Shown in pieces: positions 37,101 to 61,400 of a stretch of DNA of 64,000 nt. The position numbers and the translations under genes are program-made. Origin of the DNA: Atriophallophorus winterbourni (Eukaryota > Platyhelminthes > Trematoda > Plagiorchiida > Microphallidae). Positions within the stretch are counted from its first letter, which is position 1, and each line of letters opens with the position of its first letter. The DNA lies in contig JACCGJ010000630.1 in assembly GCA_013407085.1 (NCBI GenBank), forward strand, positions 48,393 to 112,392, given 5' to 3'. Below the pieces are notes generated by a model, which was not told the DNA's origin, searched no databases, and was given only the letters and a program-made list of their open reading frames with translations.

Positions 37101-37725
37101 AAAGCGACCGTAGCATTCCGCAGCCTAGGTCACCTCTGGCGTCAGAAAGGACTGTATCGGCTACTTAAGTGTACAGTCAACAAAACGAAATTTCGGACTG
37201 TATTACTGTATGGGTGCGAATCTTGGACCTCGCGTAAAGAACACATTCATCATCAACAAGTATTTGACAACCGATGTCTCCGCAACATTCTAGGAGTTAG
37301 CTGTTACAATCACATACGCACCGATGCTCTCCGAAATAAGTTGTTCGGTAGTAATGTTGATTTAGAGAAGCAGATCAACCTGCATAAGTTACGCTAGTTG
37401 GGTCACGTTTTACAGATGCCAGATCACCGACTCCCGACACCGAATCTCGTGGTGGCCAAACCGTCACATGGCATATGCGGCTAAAACCCCTACTAGTAAC
37501 CTTTCCAAAGTCGGCGCAGCACGTCTTCCAGGTTGGGATCCCCGCGATCAGATACCACAATGGTTAGTTACGCTTCAGGATATGTTCCGAAACCGTGTTC
37601 AATGGCGGTCTTACACTAAACACCCTGGGGTGTTTGCTTAACCTTGTATGTTGCCAAGCGGAGTGACGAGAAAAGCTTGTTATGATGCATGACAGTGAAA
37701 GCCGCAAGGAATCTGCCATGTTGAT
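34165..37725 (+). mobile_element. RTE-clade LINE, decayed, copy 2
   Basis: Counterpart of the LINE at 7400-10960 with the same frameshifts and stops (endonuclease from 34748, YADD motif near 36850). The insertion and decay therefore predate the duplication or the divergence of the two haplotypes. Confidence 0.85.
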
Positions 37726-40700
37726 GTCGCTCTACTCGTTCATGAAATTTGTTTGAATGCATGTGCCATTCGAGGCTCCTCATCCCAGTTTGTTTGTGCT
37801 TACTCTTCTATAGAACCCGTGGCTACTTAAGTCCCACCCTTTCCCGTATTTTACGGTTTTTCTTTCTTCATGGTTTTGTGGCAGTTAAACACTCGGTACA
37901 TGCTACCGGTGTAGAGCTGTCTCCGTTGACGATGCCACACTAATAAAGTGGTCTGTTTTGTCTTGATATCCTCTTAAGTAGGTTTGCTTGCTTCTGCAAA
38001 TGCATGACATTTCGTCAATCGTCTTTCGTATCCGAGATACTTTAACTGTCCACATTTTGCACGCGCGTATCAAGGAAAATATCTGGGTCCAGTTCTCCAT
38101 CCTACCCTTTGTGTCATAGGTCACCTTTGAAGGGAAATCTCTTTTTCCTCCTATTATCTCTCTAGCATTGCTGATGCTTAATCGCCATGAAAATATTAGA
38201 AACGGCGCAAGAGAACTAAATGTCTTGTGGATCTATAAAGGAGTAGGTGTAGGCAGGTTGGAAGACTTAACACCACTGTATTGAGCGTCGAACCTGATTG
38301 TGAAACCATTTTGAAATTAGGCTAGAGAATCCAAGCTATTTTGGCGAAGTGAAGTCTTGCTTCTGTTTAACAATCTCACTTGTGAACATATTAATTGTGG
38401 TGTTTGTTTCCTTTTTGCTTGTGTTACTTATAGTACTGGGTTAGCGACAATTAATGACCTTGAGTGAACTTGCATTTTCATGGAAGGAGAATTTAACACT
38501 GCCTATGGTAACATTCGGATTGCTGTATGGTAGATTCTTTCTGTCTCAAGCAACTCTTGCGCCGTAAAAATGGCCCCAGTCGAGAACACCTTACCTTTTG
38601 ATCATACAAAATATTGTAAAGGGGAATTGCGTTCTCGTTGTCACCAACCTGGTTCATCCTCAATGTTTCTAATCATATAGCAAGCGCATACATGGAACCT
38701 GCAGCTGTTTGCGTAGCGTACACCATTTTCGGCACACTCTGTTTCTACTGTGAAAACGATTTGTGGTTAATGAAAATCTGTTACACGCGAGTATACGTTA
38801 AAAAATATACCCCTTTACATTTTCCCTCGCTTCGAATGCTGTTCATTTCGGTGTCGCTAGCCAAAGAGGTGAAACCGGATGAATTTCCAAACGATACCAT
38901 CATTCGATTAACTTGAATCTAGTGGAAAGGGCGTTAAATGCCCTTGCAATACTCAGTCCTGTTCAGACTAGTCACATTTTATGTATTCGAGAGAGAGTAC
39001 ATGTCGACCTACTGGAAATCGGGTGACATTCACAGTAATTTGCTGCTTAATTCTCACTGTTATACATAAGTACAAACAGTTTTATAAGCAAGCTTTAAGG
39101 TTTAAATCTGTTTGGCATTAACAAATTTAAGCCATTATTAACGAGTCCTGTTCGAAAGGTAAGGTCTGCACAATTAATTTCGAATAGCAACGCGCACAGA
39201 CCGCTACATGCATTAGCTTAGGCGAGCCGATTCAACCTGGAATTAATGCTTTTCTGATGACGGTTGTTTGAATTCTCTTTGTCCACTCAAATTTAGACAA
39301 GGGTATAGTGCTCCTTGGTTTTGAATTTCTAACCAACCATGTGCTGATTAAATTTTGTAATGCTGAAATCCGAACTTGTAACAATATAGGATTTTACGGT
39401 TGTATACACTCACGTAAACGGGTTGTTCTTGCAAAAAATACTAGATACCGATGAAACGGTTTCATGGTCTTTATTTAATTACGATTTCCGTCACATCTTG
39501 AATATGTCGTGGATGGACTTATTAACGCACACAGAAATTGATTCTAAAGCTGGTCTATATGTTCTCTTGTCTACGTCGGTACCGTTAACTCTTGCTGAGT
39601 TGTGTAAAAATTGGAAATGTTTTTGTTCCCATTGTTGTACTCTCTGGCGAGTTAAAATTAGGAAGTCAACCTTTAATCTGGCCATAATAACGGAAATATG
39701 AACGCTTTTGATCCGATGAGTTAGGAGCACCTTGCTTTTGATCGCTTACTTTGGAGGCACAGTGTGTAGCGTCATCTTTGAGCTGGTAAAGACCCAAATA
39801 CTGCTCTCATTTGCTGAATGTAGATCAGGCCGAGAGCTTGCAACTGCCGCCCAACCTACCGTTGTGAAAGCTGCGGGAGAGATTATTCCTCTCACATTCC
39901 ATTGTGTAACTTTTTAAAGCGTGGTATGATTGTTCGGTTGCGATAAATTTTTCTGGGCGACATTGACCAGAGGAGGCCAACAACACTAATGCTAAATGAG
40001 TCAACACGGACTTCATAACTAATCTTTCTGCACTTCAATACTGGTGAAATGTCAAGAATGTAAACAGGATAACTCCTGTGCTATTTGATAAGTGCACAGT
40101 CCCAGTTTCTGTATGCCAATGTGTTTCATTCAAACTAGCACCGCCACCCAACCAGATACAGTGGGTGTTATCGGGTCGTTTCTAAAAGACTATCAATAGG
40201 TCCAAATTTAGTACCGCTCTATTTTCCTAATATTGGTTGTCATCAATTATACTACCGGATCAAACCATGTTTTACAATCGTTTGTCTCTTTGAATTCGTG
40301 AGTAAACCTTCCTATCCTTTTCCACAATGTTTAAGCTCATCCGTGATGACAGCTGGAATCTTTGTATATGTAACACATCCAGGCTGTTTTTCTTCATGTT
40401 GCTCCTGGAAAATAGATTTACAGTTCCTTTGATAACTTCAGTCATATCAATCCAGCTGAATCCAACTATTCGTTTTGTTGTTGCATGGTTCCAATTTTAT
40501 TTTATAGTTTTTGGGTGCAGTCAGTCAGTTTAGTGAATTAACATTGCCTTGCAATTGCTGTGCTTTGTTTTCATTTATGTGGTTATCAATTTTAAAACTA
40601 AACTCCATCAAAGCCTACAAAAATAAATGCTGTGTCGACCCATCTATCATTGATTGGTTTCGCTGTCTTCTATCCATTTCTTGCGAAATGATTTTGTTGT

Positions 40701-41565
40701 AGCAATTATTATTTGAAGCCGCTGTTAAGTGAATTGTTTCCATCAAAATTTGAATGTCGAACAGAAAGTGGATTGACTCTTTTGCGGGGTACTTACACTC
40801 CGCTACCATTTAAGTAACGTTAGTTTGTATATGATATGAGCACTTCAAAAGCAAAGAAATCGGTTATTTTTGAGTGAATGAGTTCAATCACTATTTTTCA
40901 CTTCATTGATTACTCAGAAATTCAAAACGGGACACATCAACACTTCAACTCACCGAAAGATCTTTTTGATGAGATACCAACCCAAAAAGACTCGATTGAA
41001 TTTCTCATCTTACTCCAAAACTGAAGCTAAGAACTTGCCCATTGGACCTCTAGCGTCTGTGCAACTTAGGCGATTTTGGTTTGGCAGAAATCACATTGCT
41101 GTCGAAACCCGACGAAGTTAACCGACTGCTTGTTGCGGGATACGCACAGAATAAGAAGACGTGTCAGATCGAAAAATCAAACGTTATACTTGATTGTACA
41201 CTATTTTCATTCCCTATCACTATCCTGTATGAATGATTGAATTATAGTTTACCATTGAAGATTTGTAGTACACGGAAGTCAGTAGACAGAATTGCCGTAT
41301 TATTCTCGCGTTTTGCACTATTCTAATTGTCATGCATTTGGGGAGACCAAATCGTTCCCGCATCGACCGACGGACTTGCACTTTACGTTTTGCTGGATAC
41401 ATCCATCCTTCGTTGATTCTCAGTAGTTCGATTACAATGCTCATGCGAGGATTACTAGACGACTTTCTCGGTTGATTCTCATGTACTTTTGTGTTAGAAA
41501 AATTTCGATTGCAGTCATCTTGCGAATCGAATGGTTCGAGACTAATTTTGCAGTAGCGAAACACA
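37726..41565. other. No gene recognised (copy 2 of 10961-14785)
   Basis: Same content as 10961-14785, with a cluster of small insertions and substitutions at about 38630-39000. Nothing else was identified. Confidence 0.5.
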
Positions 41566-44276
41566 GATGAGATTAAATGGTCTGTGTTCTTTAGGTTTCG
41601 ATAGTCTTCTGTAGCCTTGTTTGATAGAATATAATTATTTCTTATCGTTTTCATTCAGCTATGAGCTCAAATGTGGGTTTAAATTACCCAAATCCGTTTC
41701 AGATGAAGGCTGTGGTTTAATCAAAAAGCGTCATCATGAAATCTTGATGCTTTTTCTTATCTATCTACTACTGAAAAACATATTCATCGACGTATGTTTG
41801 TGGCACAGGCATATAAGTGTAATTTTTGACGAATCGAATGCAAATAACTAGTACCAAATAACAAGAGTAATCGATTCAGAGAAACCTCCGTGTGTGTAAA
41901 CATGCAACAGCTCGAACAGAACTCAACTGTGTTCCAGTGTGTGAGATTGATTTTGCATCAAGTACTCCGCCCCACATCATCGTTCATATCCGTGGACCAA
42001 CGAAATAGCTCTGGTCGATTCGGATTGTACATTCATTCTATCGTAGTAATCAATCAAGCGGCTGTATGAGTGTATTCAAGATTTCACTATTTCACATTCG
42101 AACGAATGACTGTTTGCAATCACCCAACACGTACGCTATACTAACGAGCAAGTCCGTTTTGTTTCATACTCATGTGCTAGCGCTTGCTTAGTGCTTCGGA
42201 TTAAGGTCCGTTAGACTACATGGGATGCTCAAATGACTGTGAGACAGAAATTATTCTCGGTATTTGGGAAATTATAGGGTATCTAAGTACGTCATTTGAC
42301 GTATCGTAGAAACTGTTGTTGTTTTTGTTATTGTAGTCATAATTCTGAAAAATGTGTTCATCTAAATATTGAGTATTTTATCGCGCCCGGGTGTCCAACT
42401 TGGAGAAAGATAGTACATTTCCGTAAATTATGGTTGTTAGTGTTGTATGTATTGATGTTACCATTCTATTATCCATCGCGTAATTTATCTTCAGCAAAAG
42501 CCTTTACAGTTATAAGCCTGATTTCTAATCAATTTATCACACAAGAAAACCTTCATCGGTAAACGTTGCTCATTCGCCTGCATTTCAATGGTGAAAAATT
42601 CGGTTTACCGATCACTCACCGTTACAACGAAATCGACTTCCGTAAATTCGTGTGTCATTAGCAAAACTAATACTAAAATTAATTCATGAAACTAAGCAGC
42701 GATTAAATAAACTCAGTTGTTTGTTTCCTGCTGTTTCACAGCTGTGTGTGAAATAAGTTTGATATGCAAGGTCAAGCCAATAATTTGATTTTAGTGTCAT
42801 CGTTTCCTCTCATAAAAACACACTAATACGCTTAATTATTTTGTATTAATCTTATGAGTAAACGACTCTGGAATGCTCTATCGAATTAAGACGAGTGGAG
42901 TAAGTCACAGATGATATTGTATATTCGTGTGTTGATTGCTTGTAGTCGAATGGGTCAAATTCGGTACACAAAATATAGAGGTTTATGATAGGATAAATTA
43001 GACAGATCACTTCTGTATGCCGGGAGTATCGGATTCGGAACACGTTCAGCTCTCGTTTGATACGCGTTTGAGACGGCTGAGTCATGCGGCGCGCCAGTTG
43101 TCAACAAACTTCGGAAGTGAGGTGACGCTTGTAAAATAATTCAGGCAGTTAAGGGTTAAATGTGATCCATTATTGTATGACAATCGTTTTGTGGTGGGTT
43201 TATTTCAATACGTTTTAAACGACACCGTTCATGTTGGCGTGTTTGTTCGAATCCACTGTCTATTTGACTGAACTTGACAAATGTGATAAAAGCCATTCGT
43301 TCACAACGAAAATTGATTTATATGGCGACACAAAATCGAAGCAACAACTGCAAATAATGTGTATGCTTATCAAAATGTAAGAACCTTATGGTATTGTGAT
43401 GATAAAAAGCAGTTAGCCTCATGACTGCCATGTCAAATATATTCGTTCAGACGTAAGGAATATTTGAAATCCACGTCAAATACCAAATGCATATCTGGGT
43501 TAAATAATCACTATGACCTATTAGGCCGAATTCGTCTCACTTCCGACTTGACACGGGGGTTTTAACAACAGTTTCGAGGGAACGAAATGGGGTACTCGCG
43601 GTGGAGAAGAATTTATAATATAGCTGAGTGTCTAGGTGCTACGAGAGTAATGATGCTAGAAAACATCTTATACTAAGACTGCATCACCAATGCTTGCTGG
43701 GTTGTTTGTACAGAAAGAGGGATGGTTGTGTTCCAAAAGATCGACTCCATGGTAATTTGAAATCAGGAGGTCAACCTTTGGTAGACCGCTGTTAAGACGT
43801 TCACAAAAGAGATATGCCCGATTTGGTCATTGGCCCAACGAATTAGGAAGAACTTGCTCTTGACCAGATATTTAAGAAGCCTAGTGTGAATGGTCAACTT
43901 CTTCAAGCTAGTGTAAAGCAAATAAAGCTCTCGGCTGTTGAACCTAGAATACGCCGATGGCGACAATTTCGGACGCTCGAATGATTACAGTTTATCGTAG
44001 TGAAACATAAAGGCGAGAATTTTCCTCTGGAAGCAAATTGTATAGTCATCTGAAACGGTGAAATTCAAAGTTTTAATTGTCCAAAAATCAAATAATTTAC
44101 AGTGATCACAGAATAAAAATATAAGGAATGTATAAAAGCAACAAAGATGTTTTCTCAATTCCGAAAGTCAACTTATGTATTGGGGTACGAGGTTGGAGTT
44201 GGTTAACATATACTAGTCCACAATCGTTTGGAATATGTTTAGGGCCGATCGTGTATTCATAATGCAAAGATATGTG
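41566..44276. other. No gene recognised
   Basis: AT-rich intergenic sequence to the right of block copy 2. Short ORFs (41621-41851, 42296-42562 and 42852-43085) lack recognisable domains. Confidence 0.45.
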
Positions 44277-44292
44277 GTGCAATCGGTTAGAG

Positions 44293-44345
44293 CAGGTTTT
44301 TGGTAACGTTTCACCTCTGGCACAGGAGTATCGTCAGACCAAGGG
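44293..44345 (-). ncRNA. Hammerhead-ribozyme motif, family 1, well preserved
   Basis: Minus strand, 5' to 3': stem I strand UUGGU, core CUGACGA (plus 44331-44337), one unpaired U, stem II ACUCCU/AGAGGU around GUGCC with one mismatch, then GAAACGUU (plus 44305-44312), then ACCAA, which pairs with UUGGU. CUGANGA and GAAA are the invariant hammerhead core. GAAAC joined directly to GUU leaves a self-complementary ACGU instead of a closed stem III. This is the arrangement reported for small Penelope-associated hammerheads that work as dimers. Predicted cut after GUU. Activity is inferred only. Confidence 0.65.
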
Positions 44346-44904
44346 TAATAATCAGGACAGGGAACATGACTAAGTAGTAGTCAACCCCCCACCACTGATT
44401 TGATCTTACTGCTAAACAGCCTATAGTACGCCTACAGTGCGTCACGTCTCATGAGAATGACCTGGATCAGTGGTTGATTTGCCTACTAGTGTGTATCACA
44501 CATCATTCTTATACAAGTGAACACGGTCAAGTTCAGTTGTGACAGAGGCCCACATTCTTAAAAGTACATAATTAACGGTGTTAAGTTTATGTTCTTTTTG
44601 AAAAAAAATCTAATTAACTAGTAGTTATATGGTTAAAAACAACTATTCACCTTGGCATCAGTGCCGAGCGACAGATTGTGGAGATTTCTGTCCCATCCAC
44701 CTTTTTGACCGTCAGTCGACCTGCCATGGCAATTCTGACCGCCTACGCATGTAAGCGTTCGCTATACGGCAAATCGACCACTGATCCTGGTCATGCCTAC
44801 TCTACGTAACATACTGTTGGCGTACTCTAGGCTGCTTAGCTGTAATGTCAAATCAATGGTGGTGGGTTGACTACTACTTAGTCATGTTCCCTTTCCCGAC
44901 TATC

Positions 44905-44958
44905 AACCATCGTATGACGAAACTTCTGTGTCAGAAGTGAAACGTTACCCAAAACCTG
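44905..44958 (+). ncRNA. Hammerhead motif, family 1, partly decayed (right arm)
   Basis: AUGACGA (C3 changed to A) at 44914-44920 is followed by a perfect hairpin ACUUCU/AGAAGU and then GAAACGUU at 44939-44946. Stem I pairing is weakened (AUCGU against ACCCA). Loss of C3 should abolish cleavage. Confidence 0.5.
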
Positions 44959-45129
44959 CTCTAACCGATTGCACTCAAATTACCTTGCTCGACAAATTAT
45001 TACATTTTCAAAAATTAAAGATACTTTAATGTTTGAGCTATGGAACAAAGCATTCCATGGAATCTCTTTGGTAGGATTTGGGCGAAATTTTACCAGTGTC
45101 ACTAACACCATGGTTACTTATATGAATAT

Positions 45130-45175
45130 CATCTGTTCCGCTCATCAGTCTGTTGGGACAATAAAGGGCTGACGC
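45130..45175 (-). ncRNA. Hammerhead relic, family 2, 3' part lost
   Basis: On the minus strand TATTGTCCCAACAGA precedes CTGATGAGCGGAACAG. It aligns with the 48.88 kb copy (TACTGTCCCTAC, CTGATGAGCGAAAACAG) but lacks the following GAAAC. Confidence 0.35.
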
Positions 45176-45744
45176 AAGACCAATCGTGTTTTTTAGCATA
45201 TCACACACACGTAACTTGCCGCTTGTCAATGATCGAAAATTGCTTTGTTAACCGTCAAATGTAGTTATGCATGTATCTGTGGATGTGCCAATCCTGATAT
45301 TGTTAAGATGTATTTTGTACCCGAAATAGTTAATGACAGCATTGATCTTTTCTCGGTGTGTATGGTTGTGTTGGCTGGTTGCATTTCGAATATTAAAAGT
45401 AATTGAAGTTAAATAGCTTAACGAATTGGAATGTTGCAGGGCCAGGATGGGCCGTGTACATATTCTTCCAACCAGGCAATAGCTCTTCTGGCTGAAGTTC
45501 ATGAAGTGGGGACGCATAATCGAAATAATTATTTCGTCTACTTGAGGTCAATTAAAATCCATCGTCCAGACAACTATCACGTCATAAACAAATAGACGCA
45601 CAAAATATGTTATTATCACAGCATGTAGTTTGATGGTCCAGATGGAATAAATAAGTGCATAAAAATGGGGTGAACAATCAAACTAATTAACAATAAATAC
45701 AGGTTGAGCATGAATGCTTATTCACATGCATTTCGATCACATAC

Positions 45745-45795
45745 AACTAACGGTCGGTTTCTTGCTGTATGCACTCGTCAATTAGGGACAGTAAG
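45745..45795 (-). ncRNA. Hammerhead motif, family 2, C3 mutated
   Basis: Minus strand: CUAA, then UUGACGA (plus 45775-45781), a UGC/GCA hairpin, GAAAC (plus 45757-45761), CGACC and GUUAG. CUAA and UUAG can pair as stem I. The first core base is U instead of C, so this copy is probably inactive. Confidence 0.45.
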
Positions 45796-47165
45796 ATCAC
45801 GCTCCGCATGAAAAAGTGGATGAATAGTAAACAAAATATACGCTTGGTTATGGTTGGTACGACAAACCTGTTAAACCGCATGTGCCCAAACATATGTAGA
45901 TGGGGTTAAGCTCATAATAATATGGATCTTTGTATGACCATGGTCTGTCATATCAACCATTATCGAAAAGTGGCATACCAGCGTAACTCTAGTTTATCAT
46001 TTTTCTAGATATGCCTAAAGTTTTCAAATGTGAATATCCTGCACTCAGTCGAAATGCCCACGATTTACCTCGCGTTTTGCGGGTAACTCGACAAATTGAT
46101 AGGCTTTCTATTAACGGTTCAACACCGCTAATTTCATCTACCAAACCGTTTCGTGCGTGTGGAGCGATTTAATTTCGGTTTTGAAATAATACTTTTGGAG
46201 TGTCGACATTCCCTCCACGCACCATCAACAACGTTTTCTGGTTGTTCACTATCATCAATTAAAATACCATAATTATTAATAGATGAGATTATGTTTGGAA
46301 CATTTTACAGTTTATGAAATCATCTGATTCTTAAATTTGGTTACTTTAAGGGGAATTGTTTACTTCTCAAGCAATTTCTTTTATGTTACATATTTCACTT
46401 TCTGAATGAACAAAAAGGAATTATGAACAACCTTAGCGATATGTCACTGTAAAGTTGATGCATGACAAACTATTGTGCCATGTCTAACTGAGCCATGAAG
46501 AATTATGAAGTATGGGGTTAAGTAATAATAGTGTCATGTAAAAACTCACACAAGTTAACTTGAAAATTTGGTTGTCTTTCCGGAATTAACATGGAGAAAT
46601 GTGATTGTTGTTGACGTAAAATAATCGCAACAACTAAATCACAAGTCTTCCAAGTCCAACCGGCAAAACTATTTGAATCATTTACCTTTAACGTCCGGTC
46701 ATCATGCGATACCAGTAGTTCACTCTCACTGTTGTATCTCATTTACTCCTTCTAATGATACTCTGACTGCTCAAGGTGATATCCAAGATGAAGGTACTTC
46801 GGTCAGCAGGGGCATAGATGTGAATTGCATTCAGTGGAATAACCTAGAAATCTCCCACAAATTATACGTTTGCTCGGTCGGCTATTATACGCGTGTCTGT
46901 TTGCGCTCCCGTGATACCATGTACGGAAGCAAACATTGCAGACAGACAGTAAAAAATCGATTGAGCAGACTCGTGGGCAAGGTAGCCGAATTTTGTCCAA
47001 TAGAATGCAGAATTTTAACAAACTGGTTACGCACCAATCATCACTTTGGATAACGTGCGTCCGAATTTATCTTCATTTTGAATTGTCCTGAAAGCATAAG
47101 CCAATCAAATGAAAGCTACGAGCACTATAAATAATCAATAAGTCTTCTCAATTAGAATCGTTACG
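45796..47165. other. PHM upstream region; no gene recognised
   Basis: This is 5' flank of the PHM gene. A 126-codon ORF at 46673-47053 has no recognisable domain and no convincing splice context, and is left uncalled. No promoter motif is strong enough to annotate. Confidence 0.4.
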
Positions 47166-60604
<13,439 letters not shown>

Positions 60605-61400
60605 CAACGGTCGATCAATCAAACAATATCTCAACAAATCGATAATCATATTATTGTGTTTTGTCTTGCAATAATTGGCAACACAGATGCTTAACAATGT
60701 TCTTTTATGATAAAAGGGCCACGGAGAACTGCTTTTAACATGGTCAGAGATAAATTGCGGCAGATAAAAATGTCGAAACGACTGATAGAGAATCTGGTAC
60801 ATAAATCTAGAAGAAACTAGTCGTAGGATATCAACACGTAAAGCGTATACTCCGGTAACACGCATCAAAATTATTTATACGTGAGATTGCTTATCTTGTA
60901 GGACCATTACACAAGCGACCTTCCGGCTTGCTGTGTAGCATAAAAACGGTCGTGTTGATAAGATAGATCGCATCTTTTTCGATGTTAAATGCTGGAAAAT
61001 GTGAATAATGTTGCGATAAGAATCTAGTCAAAAGCGGTTTAACACATCAATTTATCGGAAAAGAATCATGATCGAACCCTAAATCGTCAAAAAGGAACAC
61101 TATGTATTCTAGATTAATTTTTGACTTATCTACAAGACAAAATCAATATAACCACAACACTGAAGGTGAGATAGTTGGATGAAAATGGAAAAATATGTGA
61201 ACTCTGTGAAAGTTTCAAAAAATGGCAAAGGTGATTGGAAAAAACTCACTAAGAACACAGATGAATATTTTCTGTGAAAATATTGATAAATACAAAGATA
61301 ACGTTATTCTGGAAAGAAATCTGAAGATATTGATTGAAAACCAATCAAAAGGATATGTAACACTGATTCTAATCTTATCTGAAGAGTGAATATATAACGT
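60605..61400. other. Intergenic region between convergent genes
   Basis: About 800 bases separate the PHM stop (60604) from the end of the minus-strand coiled-coil gene (61401). It must hold both 3' UTRs. No clear AATAAA could be assigned to PHM. Confidence 0.5.

Larger units (their letters stand above)
27077..41565. repeat. Large duplicated block, copy 2
   Basis: Second copy of the block at 1-14785, in the same orientation. It carries the same METTL6-like exons, the same decayed RTE LINE with the same frameshifts, and the same SINEs, except that the SINE at 2135-2495 of copy 1 is absent. Its left edge is a truncated minus-strand SINE (26950-27060), and its right edge at 41565 passes into the intergenic region that leads to the PHM gene. 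Confidence 0.97.
44277..44974. repeat. Fold-back element with ~130-base inverted arms, each carrying a family-1 hammerhead
   Basis: Left arm 44277-44412 and right arm 44845-44974 are inverted copies. They share GTGCAATCGGTTAGAGCAGG and GGAACATGACTAAGTAGTAG with their complements. The loop is about 430 bases without ORF. Each arm carries a hammerhead-like motif pointing outward (minus strand on the left, plus strand on the right). No transposase was found and no clear target duplication was seen. Confidence 0.85.

Noticed and set aside
46673..47053. 126-codon ORF upstream of PHM
   Set aside because: No recognisable domain, no splice context linking it to PHM, and length within chance expectation.
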